A stretch of DNA of 64,000 bases from Gemmatimonadota bacterium (GTDB lineage: Bacteria > Gemmatimonadota > Gemmatimonadetes > Gemmatimonadales > GWC2-71-9), in the NCBI GenBank assembly GCA_016713435.1, contig JADJPD010000015.1, positions 1-64,000 on the forward strand. The letters are read 5' to 3'. Positions 26,471-37,947 of this stretch are shown here, piece after piece (the first letter of the stretch is position 1; each line of letters opens with the position of its first letter). The translations under genes were made by a program, and so were the position numbers. The notes under the pieces were generated by a model. That model had not been told where the DNA came from and ran no database searches. It worked only from the letters and a program-made list of their open reading frames with translations.

Positions 26471-26530
26471 CCAACATCAAGGCCTCCTCGACGTCTCCTT
26501 CGCCGCGCTCGCATACCCCACGCGCCGGGC
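26463..26530 (+). pseudogene. N-terminal remnant of an ArsR-type repressor
   Basis: ATG at 26463 opens MVHQHQGLLDVSFAALAYPT then RRA, which matches the start of the ArsR subfamily that pairs with SRPBCC (AHSA1) proteins (usual pattern: ...LDxxFxALADPTRRAIL). After RRA the similarity ends abruptly (SEPTFGRC...), and neither the helix-turn-helix nor an SRPBCC gene follows. The frame stays open to 26753, but the product would be unrelated sequence. The regulator was probably truncated by the same rearrangement that left the TonB fragment. Confidence 0.6.
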
Positions 26531-26776
26531 GAGTGAACCGACCTTCGGCAGATGCCGTGCGTCGGTGGCTGTAGGACATCCGGAACGGGCGCGAGCCTCC
26601 CCGGGTCGCCCCTACCGTGAACGCGTACCAGAAGGAAGGTTGAGGCGAGCCTTCGCTTGTCTGTCCGCCGTCGCCGCACATGCCGTCCGGTTCCCAGCCG
26701 CCTCGGCGGTTTCCAAGGCCACGTCTGGTCGTGTCGCAGGATGCACCAGGTAACGAGGAGAAGCCGCTCCGTGTCC

Positions 26777-29275
26777 ATGCCCCAGGAAGTCCTGCGCGAC
26801 CTCAAGTTCGCCGTCCGCTCCTTCAGCCGGCGGCCCCTCTTCACCGCCGTCATCGTCCTCACCCTGGCGCTCGGCATCGGCAGCACGGTGGCGATCTTCA
26901 GCGTGGCCAACGCCGTCCTCTTCCGGGACCTGCCCTTCCGGGACCCCGGGCAGCTGGCCTTTGTGTGGACCCGCCTGCCCGCCACCAACGTGGACCGCTC
27001 GCTGGTCTCGGGCCCCGACTTCCAGGACTACCAGAACCAGACGACGCTATTCCAGGGCTTCGCCGGCGCCGTGGCCCTCGCGGGCACGCTCACCGGCGAC
27101 GGCGCGCCGGAGCGGGTGACCAACGCCTACGTCACCTGGAACCTGCTCAGCCTGCTCGGGGTCCAGCCCGCGCTCGGCCGGAACCACGTGGCCGAGGATG
27201 CCTTCCCGATTGATCCGAAGCAGTTCGGCCAGCCCAACCCCGACCTGCCGCCGGGGAAGGTGGTGCTGAGCTACGGCCTCTGGCAGCGGCGCTTCGGGGG
27301 CGACTCGTCGATCATCGGCCGCACCATCCAGCTGGATGGCTGGGGCTCCGAGGTGGTGGGCGTGCTGCCGGCGGACTTCCGCATCTACCTGCCGGCGGAC
27401 GCGGCGATGCCCACCAACATCGACGCCTGGGGGGTGCTGCCGAGCAACATCGGGGACTTCGAGCGGGAGGCGGCGTGGCTCACGGTGGTGGCGCGCCTCA
27501 AGCCCGGCGTAGCCCTGAGTCAGGCACAGGACGAGATGGACCGCCTGGCGGGCACCCTCCGCGCCACCCACCAGTTCCACGCCACGCAGCAGCTCCAGAT
27601 CCGGGTGGCCGGCATGCACCAGGACGTGGTGGAGCACTCCCGGCCGGCGCTGCTGGCGCTGCTCGGCGCGGTGGGCTTCGTGCTGCTCATCGCCTGCGCC
27701 AACATCGCCAACCTGCTGCTGGTGCGGGCCAGCGAGCGGAGCCGGGAGATCGCGGTGCGCGCGGCGATCGGGAGCGGGCGGGGCCGCATCGTGGCGCAGA
27801 TGCTCACGGAGAGCCTGGTGCTGGCGGTGGCCGGCACGCTGCTCGGCCTGCTGCTGGCCTGGCAGGGCATCCGGGTGATCAAGGCGCTGAGCCCGGCCAA
27901 CCTCCCGCGGATGGAGCAGGTGGGGCTCGATGCCGGGACGTTCGCGTTCGCGGCGGTGGTCACGGTGGTGGCGACGCTCCTCTTCGGGCTGGCGCCGGCG
28001 CTCCGCGCGGTGCGCGGGAACCTGGCGTCGGGGCTCCGGGATCGCGGCACTGATACCGGCGGCGCCCGGGGGAACAAGCTCCGCACGGTGCTGGTGGTGG
28101 TCGAGGTGACGCTGTCGCTGGTGCTCTTGATCGGCGCCGGGCTCATGCTGCGGAGCTTTGCCGCCGTGCAGCGGGTGGACCCCGGCTTCGAGGCGCGGAA
28201 CGCGGCGACGTTCACGGCACCGCTGCCCTTCATCAAGTACCTGACCTCGCAGTCGCGGGCCACCTTCGTGAACCAGCTCGGCGACCGGCTGGCCGCACTC
28301 CCCGGGGTGGAGAGCGTGGGCGGCGTGACGCCGCTGCCGCTGGCCGGCGGGGAGCAGTATGCGGTGGGGTCGTACGGCAGGATCGGCGGGTCGGACGACG
28401 AGTACCGCGCCAACAAGGCGGACTACAAGGCGGTGCTGCCGGGCTACTTCGAGGCGATGAAGATCCGGCTGGTGACCGGCCGGACGCTGGTGCGCGCCGA
28501 CAACGAGGAGGCCGCGCTCGACGTGGCGGTGGTGGACCAGACGTTCGCGACGCGGGTGTTCGGCCGGGAGAACCCGGTGGGGGCGCAGATCCTGGTGGAC
28601 CACTTCAACGAGAAGACGTTCACCATCGAGCGGCTGCCGCTCACCATCGTGGGCGTGGTGGCCAACGTGCGGTCCACCTCGCTGGCCGCGGAGAGCCGGG
28701 AGACGATCTACTTCCCCTACGTGTTCCAGTCGTTCCTGCCGCTCACTTTCGTGGTGCGCACCGCGGCCGATCCGGCGAGCCTCCTCGCGCCGCTCCGGGC
28801 GGAGGTCGCGGCGCTCGACCGGGACGTGCCGGTGGCCGACCTCGCGACGCTCGAGTCGTGGGTGACGGAGGCCATGGCGCCGACCCGGTTCCTGCTGGCG
28901 CTCACGGGCAGCTTCGCGGCGCTGGCCCTGGTGCTGGCGGTGCTGGGCCTCTACGGCGTGGTGTCCTTCTCGGCGCGGCAGCGGACGCGGGAGATCGGGG
29001 TGCGGGTGGCCCTGGGCGCGAGCGACCGGGACATCCTGCGGCTCATCCTGCGGCACGGGCTCGGCGTGGCGGCGGCCGGGGTGGTGCTGGGGCTCGTGGC
29101 GTCGCTGGCGCTGACGCGCATCGTGCAGAGCTACCTCGTGGGCGTCACGGCCACCGACCCGCTCACCTTTGCCGGGGTGCCGGTGCTGCTGATCGGCGTC
29201 GCGGCGCTGGCGTCGTACCTGCCGGCGCGGCGGGCGGCGGCCATTGCGCCGCTCGAGGCGCTGCGGGACCAGTAG
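26777..29275 (+). CDS. FtsX/MacB-type orphan ABC permease (ADOP family)
   Basis: 832 residues from ATG 26777. A GTG at 26771 has better spacing to GAGGAG at 26755-26760 and would add two residues. N-terminal LRDLKFAVRSFSRRPLFTAV and the first membrane segment precede a MacB-PCD periplasmic domain. Two FtsX permease blocks follow (about 290-430: LLIACANIANLLLVRASERS; about 690-832: FAALALVLAVLGLYGVVSFS, REIGVRVALGAS, YLPARRAAAI). This duplicated architecture, without an ATPase beside it, matches the orphan permeases abundant in Acidobacteria and Gemmatimonadota. Such genes often follow a PadR-type regulator; here only an ArsR-type remnant precedes it. Role: probably export or lipoprotein handling with an ATPase encoded elsewhere. 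Confidence 0.88.
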   Translation: MPQEVLRDLKFAVRSFSRRPLFTAVIVLTLALGIGSTVAIFSVANAVLFRDLPFRDPGQLAFVWTRLPATNVDRSLVSGPDFQDYQNQTTLFQGFAGAVALAGTLTGDGAPERVTNAYVTWNLLSLLGVQPALGRNHVAEDAFPIDPKQFGQPNPDLPPGKVVLSYGLWQRRFGGDSSIIGRTIQLDGWGSEVVGVLPADFRIYLPADAAMPTNIDAWGVLPSNIGDFEREAAWLTVVARLKPGVALSQAQDEMDRLAGTLRATHQFHATQQLQIRVAGMHQDVVEHSRPALLALLGAVGFVLLIACANIANLLLVRASERSREIAVRAAIGSGRGRIVAQMLTESLVLAVAGTLLGLLLAWQGIRVIKALSPANLPRMEQVGLDAGTFAFAAVVTVVATLLFGLAPALRAVRGNLASGLRDRGTDTGGARGNKLRTVLVVVEVTLSLVLLIGAGLMLRSFAAVQRVDPGFEARNAATFTAPLPFIKYLTSQSRATFVNQLGDRLAALPGVESVGGVTPLPLAGGEQYAVGSYGRIGGSDDEYRANKADYKAVLPGYFEAMKIRLVTGRTLVRADNEEAALDVAVVDQTFATRVFGRENPVGAQILVDHFNEKTFTIERLPLTIVGVVANVRSTSLAAESRETIYFPYVFQSFLPLTFVVRTAADPASLLAPLRAEVAALDRDVPVADLATLESWVTEAMAPTRFLLALTGSFAALALVLAVLGLYGVVSFSARQRTREIGVRVALGASDRDILRLILRHGLGVAAAGVVLGLVASLALTRIVQSYLVGVTATDPLTFAGVPVLLIGVAALASYLPARRAAAIAPLEALRDQ

Positions 29276-29297
29276 CGGGCGGGGGCAGGGGCGATGG

Positions 29298-32074
29298 CTA
29301 GAAGCTGACCTCCATCCCAAGCCGCACCAGCCGCGGCTGCCCGTACACGAACAGCGGCCGCGTGAAGTCCCGCGCGGCGGCAAAGTAGAGCGGCTGCAGC
29401 TCCGCCGGCCCGTCCACGAACCCGTTCTGGTCAAAGTCCGCCCACCCGCGGTAGCGGGGCGACTCGTAGGGGATCGGCTCGGGGTGGGCCTGGTAGGCGG
29501 CGTCGGCGAGCGCCTGGATCTCGGCGGTGGAGGGACGCTCGCGGCCGGAGTCGCGGCGGAGGGCCACGATGTTGCGGCGGCCGAGGACGTTGCGGACGTC
29601 GAGGTAGACGGAGGCGCCGCTCCTGCCGAGGCTGAAGGAACGGCGGAGGAGGAGGTCCACCGTCATCGTGGCCGGCAGGCGCTCGCTGTTGGGGAGGCCG
29701 AGGATGGAGTCGCCGAGGGCGTTGGTCTTCGAGTAGGGGAGGCCGCTCGCCAGGCGAAGCACGGCGGTGCCCTCGAGGTCTCCGAGCGGCTTGATGCCGA
29801 GCAGCGTGGGGCCCGCGCCGTGTGAGGCGACGCCGGAGAGGATGGCCGTCAGCGAATGGCGGCGGTCGTAGTCCAGCGGGAACTCCACCTTGGACGGAAA
29901 GGTGGTGTCGCCCGTGAAGGGGTCGATGGTCAGCGCCTTCCGGAGGAAGAAGGCGTTGCTCGAGAAGGCCGTGGCCTCCTGCAGCGTGTAGCTGACCCGC
30001 GCGGACCAGCCGCCCACGAGTTCCCGTTCCAGCACCAGCTCGCCGCCCTTGACCGTGCCCGCGTCGGTGTTCCCGAAGATGCTCGAGTCGGGATCGGTGC
30101 CGAAGGGGACGCTCCCCACCATCTGGTCCAGCCGCCGCACGAAGGCGTTGACGCGCACGTTGACGAAGGGGTGCGGGCGGAAGCGGAGGCTGAACTCGTA
30201 CTGGGTGGACTGCTCGAAGCCCAGGTCGGGGTTGCCGGCGCGGGAGCGGCCGGTGCGGAGGGTGTCGTCGAAGGCCGCGTCCACGAGGTACTGGTAGTCG
30301 GGCGGCTGGCGGAAGGTGCCGAAGCTGGCGACCAGCGTGGCGCCCTTGAGCACGGTGCTCACGGCGAAGCGCGGGGAGAGGCCGCGCTGGGTCTTCTGCC
30401 GGCCCGGGAGGTCGTCGCGGCCGCTGAACTGGTCGTAGCGGAGGCCGAAGGTGAGGGCCAGGTCGCTGGCGCGGGTCTGGAGCTCGGCGTAGGCGGCGGC
30501 GGTGTACGGGGTGAAGTCGCTGCTGCTGGCCGCGGGCACCGAGTCCCCGACGGGGAGGTAGCCGAGCACGCGCTGGAAGGTGCGGACGCGCTGGCCGGAG
30601 TACTCGGCGCCGAGGTGGAAGTCGCCGCGCGAGCCGGCGGGGAGGCTCAGGTCCACGCGGCCGCGCACCTCGCGGAAGCGGTTCCAGGCGAGGTCGCCGC
30701 GGGCGCCGTTCCCAAGGAAGAAGGCCGGGACGCCCCACGGGGTGTGCTCGCTGAACTGCGGCTGCAGGAAGCCGGGGAGCGGCGCGTTGGCGGCGGCGGT
30801 GTCCTGGCGGCGCGCCAGGTCCTCACCCACGATGTCGAGCGGCTTGCCGGTGAAGGCGCCAAAGGCGTAGTCCACGGGCTCGGTGGCCTGGCCGCGGACG
30901 AACTCGCGGGTGAAGTAGCCGAGCCGCGCGTCGAGCGTCACGGGCGAGGTGGCGAAGGTCTGCTGCAGGTGCGCGCTCACGAGGTTGCCGGTGGTGCGGC
31001 GCGCGGGGGCGAGGGCCTGGTCGTACTTGTAGCGCTGGTCATACAGCAACCGCTGCTCGGCCGAGTGGACGCCCAGGACGCGGAGCACCTGGTGAGGGCC
31101 GAGGGGGATCATGAGCTTGGCGGCCAGGTCGGCGGTCTCGCTGCTGTTGTGCGGCAGGAGGGCGGGGCCGCTGGAGGCCGGGTCCCGGGAGTCTGACGGG
31201 CGCGGAGCGCTGACCGGGTCGGCGTCGAGGCGGCCGGAGAGGTCGGCGACGCCGATGACGCGGATGCCGAGCGGGAGCGGGCCCTCCAGGGAGACGACGG
31301 CGCGGTCGAGGCCGTAGTCGCCGCCGTCACCGAGGGGGCGGTCGGTCTCGTAGCGGGCGCGGGCGCCGAAGCGGTCGGCGCCGTCCCGCGTCGCCAGGTT
31401 CACGAAGGCGGAGACGGCCTGGCCGTAGCGCGCCGAGAAGCCGTTGGTGACGAGCGAGGCCTCGGCGAGCAGGTCCGGCGGGAGGCGGAGGCCGAGGGAG
31501 CCGGTGGAGGCGTCGAGCTGGTTCTTGAGGCCGAGGCCATCGAGGATGAAGGCCTGCTGGCCGACGCGGCCGCCGCGGAAGCTCTCGCCCACGACGCCGG
31601 CGGAGAGGGCGATGGCCTCCTCGACGGTGGTGACGGGGAGGCGTCGCAGGTCGTCGGCGGAGTAGCGCTGCTGGTCCTGGATGGCGAGGGGGTCGAGGTG
31701 CTGGTCGTGGGGGGTGCTGATGACGGTGAGCTCGTCGAGGGCCACGGTGCGGGCCTGCAACGAAATGTCGAGCACGGTTGTCTGACCAGCGCGCACCAGC
31801 ACGCTGTCCCGCCGCACCGACTGAAAACCGATCGCCGAGTAGGTGACGCTGTGCCAGCCGGGGGGCACCTCGCGGAGGCGGTAGACGCCGCGCGGGTCGG
31901 TGGCGGCGACGCTCCGGCCGCCGTCCAGCGCCACGCGGGCGCCGGCCAGGAGGGTTGGCTCGGGGCCGGTGCCCTTCACCGTGCCCTCGATGGCGCCGGT
32001 GGTCTGGGCGGCGAGCGGCGCGGCGCGGCGGCGAGGGCGAGGAGCAGGAGGCTCCGTGTCAGGCGGCGGCTCAT
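29298..32074 (-). CDS. TonB-dependent receptor with carboxypeptidase-regulatory-like N-terminus (frameshift in signal peptide)
   Basis: ATG 32074 starts MSRRLTRSLLLLALAAAP. One base is missing at about 32016-32034, and the in-frame continuation is LAAQTTGAIEGTVKGTGP. The mature protein has a CarboxypepD_reg-like domain (GARVALDGGRSVAATDPRGV), a plug (LPVTTVEEAIALSAGVVG, AFILDGLGLKNQ, VTNGFSARYGQAVSAFVNL) and a long beta-barrel ending FVYGQPRLVRLGMEVSF with the terminal Phe of outer-membrane barrels. Corrected length about 925. It imports an unknown large substrate across the outer membrane using TonB. The start overlaps the stop of the propeller lipoprotein by 4 bases, so the two are co-expressed. 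It is convergent with the permease. Confidence 0.9.
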
Positions 32075-33192
32075 GGGACCTCGTAGAGGTAGAGGTCGGG
32101 AGCCAGGCCGCCCTGGTGGATCTCCTCCACGACGATGCGGGTGCCGTCGGGGGAGAGGGCGGGGCGGCGGAGGGTGGCGCCGGGGGCCGAGAGGAGCGTG
32201 GGCGTCCCGCCCGCCAGGTTCACGAGGAAGAGGGGGCCGCCGGCGTCGCGCTGGATGTCGCCGTACTGGGGGTGGTTCACGTAACTCACCTGGCCGCCGA
32301 CGATGGCCACGAGGCGATCACCGGCGGCGCTCACGTCGCGGACGATGGCGGGGGCAAAGCTCACCACGGTGTCCACCGCGCCGGTGGCGAGGGTGCGGCG
32401 GAGGATCCAGGGCTGGCCGGCCTCGGTGTAGTAGAGGGCGCTGCCGTCGGGGCTGGCGCTCAGCGAGGTGGCGTCGAGGGTGTTGGGGATGGGCTCGAGC
32501 GAGGGCGCGGCGCCGGTGAGGTGCAGGATCATCACCTGGCGGCCGACGGGGACGGTATCCATCACGCAGCCCACGCAGTCCACGATGTTGAACTGGTCGG
32601 CCCCCACGTAGGCGATGGCGCTGTCGCCGAGCCAGGTGAGCGAGAGCGGGGCGACGTGGAGGGCGCCGTTCGGGGCGGTGTAGGGGAAGCCGAGGACGGA
32701 ATCGCCGCGGACGCCCGCGGCGGCGCCGCCGACGCGCAGTGAGGCATTGAGCGGCGCGCTCAGGGTGCGGGGGCCGGTGGCCTCGAGCCAGGCCAGGCGG
32801 CCGGCGCTCGAGCCGGCGGAGGCCAGGAGGGCGTCGGTGCTGGCGTGCGACTGGTCGCCGGGGAGGCACTTGCCGAGGAGGCGGGTGCCGCCGTCCCGGC
32901 GCATGAGCCCGAGGCAGCGGTCGAAGTCCCGCTCGGTGGTGTCCTGGTAGCTATAAAGGAAGGCGGAGCCGTCCCGGAGCCAGGCGGGATACTGGTCGGC
33001 GCCGCCGTTCCGGGTGAGGAGGCGGGGGAGGCCGGGGGTGAAGGGGCCGCCGTCGTCCACGGTGCCGCTGGGGAAGGGATCGCTGTGGCTGCACGCGAGG
33101 AGCAGCAGGAGCGGCAGGAGGCGGGCCAGGGGCCGGGAGCGGAGGGAGGTCCGCGCGCGGGTCCGGGCCACCTCCCGAAATCGGAGGGGCAT
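32071..33192 (-). CDS. TolB-type beta-propeller lipoprotein
   Basis: 373 residues from ATG 33192; longer starts add only junk-like sequence before the signal. Arg-rich n-region, LARLLPLLLLLAC lipobox, then repeated WD40/TolB-like blades: QYPAWLRDGSAFLYSYQD, LSASPDGSALYYTEAGQP and PALSPDGTRIVVEEIHQGG. Probably a surface or periplasmic lipoprotein partner of the TonB receptor to which it is coupled (4-base overlap), as SusD-like or propeller lipoproteins are for other receptors. That partnership is inference. Confidence 0.82.
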   Translation of the reverse strand: MPLRFREVARTRARTSLRSRPLARLLPLLLLLACSHSDPFPSGTVDDGGPFTPGLPRLLTRNGGADQYPAWLRDGSAFLYSYQDTTERDFDRCLGLMRRDGGTRLLGKCLPGDQSHASTDALLASAGSSAGRLAWLEATGPRTLSAPLNASLRVGGAAAGVRGDSVLGFPYTAPNGALHVAPLSLTWLGDSAIAYVGADQFNIVDCVGCVMDTVPVGRQVMILHLTGAAPSLEPIPNTLDATSLSASPDGSALYYTEAGQPWILRRTLATGAVDTVVSFAPAIVRDVSAAGDRLVAIVGGQVSYVNHPQYGDIQRDAGGPLFLVNLAGGTPTLLSAPGATLRRPALSPDGTRIVVEEIHQGGLAPDLYLYEVP

Positions 33193-33461
33193 GGGACGGA
33201 GCCAGTGCAGGAGTGCGGTGATGTGGTGGAACCGGAGCCAAGGTACGACGCGTTGAGCGGACGAGAAAGGGTGTCCGGTTGTGGGACGCTGAATCCCGGA
33301 AGCGGGCGTTACGTCGTGCGACAGCGGACGGGCGGATTTCCAAGTGGGCCCGGGACGGGCACTTGGGGTGAGCGCGCGGAATGCGGAGGGCGGCACGCTT
33401 CTTTCCCTTGCGCCGGGTGTTGCCGGGCGCCTTTCCAGCCTGGCCTGTCATTGGAGGAGCC

Positions 33462-34706
33462 GTGGACGTACCCCGCGAAAAGAAGCCCAATCGCCGCCGG
33501 CTGTACCTGACGATCGGCGGGATCGTGGCGGTGGTGGTGGTGACGCTGGGGCTGTCGCGGCTCAAGCCCGCGGCGCCCCGGGTCGAGGCGGCCACGCTCT
33601 GGACCGACACGGTGCGGCAGGGCCCCATGGTGCGCGAGGTGCGCGGGCCCGGGACGCTGGTGCCGGAGCAGATCCGCTGGGTGTCGGCGGTGACGCCGGG
33701 GCGGGTGGAGAAGAAGCCGGTGCAGCCGGGGGCGCGGGTGACGGCGGGGACGGTGCTGCTGGAGCTCAGCAACCCGGACGTGCAGATCCAGCTGCTGCAG
33801 GCGCAGCGGCAGCTGACGGACGCGGAGGCGCAGCTGGTGAGCCTCAAGAGCCAGCTCGAGACCCAGCGGCTCAACCAGGCGGGGGTGGTGGCGTCGGTGC
33901 GGACGCAGTTCCGGGAGGCCACGCGGAAGGCGGCGGGCGACTCGGCGCTGGCGGCGGCCAACCTGATCTCGCGCGAGGAATACTCCAAGTCGCGGGACCT
34001 GCTCGAGGAGCTGACGGAGCGGCTGCAGGTGGAGCAGCAGCGGCTCACCATCTACACCGAGAACATCCCGGCGCAGCTCACGGTGCAGGAGGCCCAGGTG
34101 GGGCGGCTCCGCGCGGTGGCGGACTTCCAGCGCGGGCTGGTGGACGCCATGGTGGTGCGCGCGGGCGCGGACGGCGTGCTGCAGGAGCTGCCGCTCGAGG
34201 TGGGGCAGTGGGCCATCAGCGGGGCGACGCTGGCCAAGGTGGTGCAGCCGGAGCGGCTCAAGGCGGTGCTCCGGATCCCGGAAACGCAGGCGAAGGACCT
34301 GTCGCTCGGCCAGTCGGCGGTGATCGACACGCGGAACGGGCTGGTGAAGGGCCACGTGGTGCGGATGGACCCGGCGGCCCAGAACGGCACGGTGACGGTG
34401 GACGTGATGCTCGAGGGGGCGCTGCCGCGCGGGGCGCGGCCGGACCTGAGTGTCGACGGGACCATCGAGATCGAGCGGCTCGACAACGTGCTCAACGTGG
34501 GGCGGCCGGCGTACGGGCAGGCCAACAGCACGGTGGGCCTGTTCCGGGTGCTCCCGGGCGGGAGCGAGGCGGAGCGGGTGCAGGTGCAGCTGGGGCGGAG
34601 TTCCGTGAACCGCATCGAGGTGGTGCGGGGGCTCCAGCCCGGGGACATCGTGATCCTGTCCGACATGTCGCGCTGGGACGCGGTGGACCGCGTCAGCATC
34701 CGGTAG
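33462..34706 (+). CDS. Efflux periplasmic adaptor (HlyD/MacA-like membrane fusion protein)
   Basis: 414 residues from GTG 33462, supported by GGAGGA at 33453-33458. One N-terminal membrane segment (RRLYLTIGGIVAVVVVTLGL) is followed by a lipoyl/barrel half (VREVRGPGTLVPEQIRWVSA, VQPGARVTAGTVLLEL), a long coiled-coil hairpin (about 105-225) and the second barrel and beta domains (VRAGADGVLQELPLEVGQW, VVQPERLKAVLRIPE, VVRGLQPGDIVIL). This is the adaptor of a tripartite ABC efflux pump. It opens the operon with ATPases and permease that follows after 72 bases. Confidence 0.9.
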   Translation: MDVPREKKPNRRRLYLTIGGIVAVVVVTLGLSRLKPAAPRVEAATLWTDTVRQGPMVREVRGPGTLVPEQIRWVSAVTPGRVEKKPVQPGARVTAGTVLLELSNPDVQIQLLQAQRQLTDAEAQLVSLKSQLETQRLNQAGVVASVRTQFREATRKAAGDSALAAANLISREEYSKSRDLLEELTERLQVEQQRLTIYTENIPAQLTVQEAQVGRLRAVADFQRGLVDAMVVRAGADGVLQELPLEVGQWAISGATLAKVVQPERLKAVLRIPETQAKDLSLGQSAVIDTRNGLVKGHVVRMDPAAQNGTVTVDVMLEGALPRGARPDLSVDGTIEIERLDNVLNVGRPAYGQANSTVGLFRVLPGGSEAERVQVQLGRSSVNRIEVVRGLQPGDIVILSDMSRWDAVDRVSIR

Positions 34707-34778
34707 GCCCAACTCAACCGAACGTTCTGGCCGGCGCACGGGGCGCCCGCCGTCACGCACCACCCGGGGATCGTACCC

Positions 34779-35486
<708 letters not shown>

Positions 35487-35503
35487 CCTTCCCGGAGGAC
35501 CGC

Positions 35504-37947
35504 ATGCAGCAGTTCCTGGACGACCTCCGGCAGGCCGCGCGCGGGCTCACGCGCGCGCGCGGCTTCACCGCCACGGCGGCGCTCACGCTGGCGCTCGGCA
35601 TCGGCGCCGTCACGGCGCTCACGAGCGTGCTGGACCTCCTGCTCTTCCGCCCGCCCGTGGGCGTCACGGCGCCGGAGCGGGTGACCCGCCTCCTCTTCCA
35701 TTTCAAGAATCCGCAGTTCGGGGAGTGGACCAACCCCGGCGTCAGCTACCCGGACTTCACCGACCTCCAGGCGGCGAAGGGCTTCCAGGCGCTGGCGGCG
35801 CAGTCGCGCGACCAGGGGTCGCTCGGTCGCGGGGCGGAGGCGCGCTCGGTGAGCGTGGCGGGGGTGACGGGGGGCTACTTCGGCCTGCTCGGCGCCACGC
35901 CCATGATGGGGCGCCTGCTGACGCCGGAGGACGACCGGATCGATGGCCCCACGGTGGTGGTGCTGTCGGAGCGACTGTGGCGGACCGGCTTCGGGAGCGA
36001 CCCGGCGATCGTGGGGCGGACGCTGCCGCTCAACGACCGGGTGTTCACGGTGGTGGGGGTGACGCCGAAGGACTTCGACGGCGGCGACCTGGAGGGGGCG
36101 GACCTCTGGGTGCCGCTCAACGTGTGGTCGGCGCATGGCATCGGCGGGAACGACTTCGCGACGGACCGGGGGTGGTACTGGGTGGAGCTCTCCGCGCGGC
36201 TGGCGGACGGGGTGACGGCCGAGCAGGCGGCGGCCGAGGCCACGGCACTGGTGCGGGCGGGCCGCGAGGAGGCGAAGGAGACGAACGGCTTCACGGACGT
36301 GCTGCTGGCGCCGGCGCTCGAGAGCGCGAGCCCCATCACGAGCGCGCCGACGGAGCTGGCGCAGGGCCTGGCGGCGATGTCGCTGCTGGTGCTGCTCATT
36401 GCGTGCGCCAACGTGGCCAACCTGCTGCTGGCGCGGGGGCTGGTGCGGGCGCGGGAGTTCGCGGTGCGCAAGGCGCTCGGCGCGGGGCAGGGGCGGCTGG
36501 TGCGGCAACTGCTGCTCGAGGGCGGACTGATCGCGCTGGTGGGTGGGGCGGCGGGGCTGCTGGTGGCGACGTGGGGCGGCGCGCTGCTGGCGGGGACGCT
36601 GCTCACGCAGAGCATGGCGGAGCGGCTCCGGATGGATCCCCGGGTGCTGATGATTGCCGGCGCGGCGACGCTGCTGGCGGCGCTGGTGTCGAGCCTGCTG
36701 CCGGCGCTCAAGGTGGCCACGGGCGACCTGACGCCGGTGCTCAAGGAGGGCGGGCGGGCGGGGTACAGCCGCTCGCGGCTCCGGGCGGGGCTGGTGGTGG
36801 CGCAGGTGGCGCTCAGCGTGGTGCTGGTGGTGGGGGCCGGGCTGTTCGTGCGGAGCCTGCGGAACGTGCTGGGCATTGATATCGGGTACGACCGCGAGCA
36901 CATCATCCTGGTGAACGCCGACCCGCGGGCGGCGGGGTTCGACGGGCTGCAGACGGGGCAGGCATTCGACGCGATGCTGGCGGCGGCGCTGGTCTATCCC
37001 GGCGTGGAAAGCGGGGCGCTCAACAACGGGGAGCCGTTCGGGTGGAGCATGGCGGTGTCGCTCCGGATCCCGGGGCTCGACTCGCTGCCGAGGTTCTCGA
37101 GCGGGGGGCCGTACATCCAGCAGACCACGGCGGATTACTTCCGCACCATGGGCCTGCCGCTGCTGCGCGGTCGCGGCTTCACCGACGCCGACCGGCGGGA
37201 ACAGCCGGCGGTGGCGGTGCTCGGCGCGACGATGGCGGAGCGCTACTTCCCGGGGCAGGACCCGATCGGGAAGTGCCTGATCATCGGGGGCGCGGGGAAG
37301 CCGTGCACGGAGATCATCGGGATCGCCAAGAACGGGGTGCGGTACAGCCCGCAGGAGGAGCCGCAGGCCATCTACTACGTGCCGCTGGCCCCCACCGACA
37401 CCAGCACGCGGCACCTGACGATGTTCCTGCGCACGCGGGGACCGGCGCGCGACGTGGTGGCGGGGCTCCGGGTGGCGCTGCAGACGGCGGCGCCGGGGTT
37501 GCCGTACGTCACGGCGCGGTCGCTCGGGGAAGAGCTGGAGCCGCGATACCAGTCGCACCGGCTGGGGCCACGCTGTTTGGGCTGTACGCGCTGGCGGCGC
37601 TCGGGCTGGCGGGGCTCGGGCTGTATGCGGTGCTGGCGTACACGGTGCGCGGGCGGCGGCAGGAACTCGGCGTGCGGCTGGCGCTGGGGGCGGCGCCGGG
37701 ATCGCTGGTGCGGCTGGTGATGGGGGATGCGTTCCGGCTGGTGCTGCTCGGGATCGTGGCGGGGCTGGTGGGGGCGGTGGCGGCGGGACGGGCGCTGGCG
37801 TCGCAGCTCTATGAGGTGAAGCCGGCGGACCCGGCGATCCTGCTCGGGAGCGCGCTGGTGCTCGGCGTGCTCACGGTGGTGGCGAGCCTGCTGCCGGCGC
37901 GGCGGGCGGCGCGGACGGACCCGATGACGGCGCTCCGGAGCGAGTGA
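35504..37947 (+). CDS. FtsX/MacB-type ABC permease, ADOP-like (frameshifted near 37567)
   Basis: ATG 35504: FLDDLRQAARGLTRARGFTA and a first membrane segment, then a MacB-PCD periplasmic domain and FtsX block 1 (LLIACANVANLLLARGLVRA), then a second periplasmic domain. After PRYQSHRLG one G is missing, and the frame restored by it reads ATLFGLYALAALGLAGLGLY, RRQELGVRLALGAAPGSL and the end LLPARRAARTDPMTALRSE. The total of 2,444 bases fits one deletion, giving about 814 residues. Ribosome binding site GGAGG before the start. Unlike typical orphan permeases, it is flanked by two ATPase genes. Confidence 0.88.

Larger units (their letters stand above)
25903..26776. other. 874-base stretch without an intact gene; gene-remnant zone
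   Basis: The first part (about 25930-26280) is low-complexity, full of GCGC and CGCATG words, and contains two copies of GGGGCCGTGCGC...GCGCATG at 26140-26161 and 26245-26266. It is followed by a fragment of a TonB receptor end (minus strand) and by the promoter, operator and first codons of an ArsR-type regulator (plus strand). From about 26531 to the permease start I see nothing recognisable, though frames stay open as expected at this GC content. Confidence 0.6.

Noticed and set aside
33193..33461. Sigma-54 (-24/-12) promoter before the efflux adaptor gene
   Set aside because: No GG-N10-GC pair with the TGGCAC/TTGC context was found; GGCACG at about 33391 has the wrong spacing to the next TTGC.
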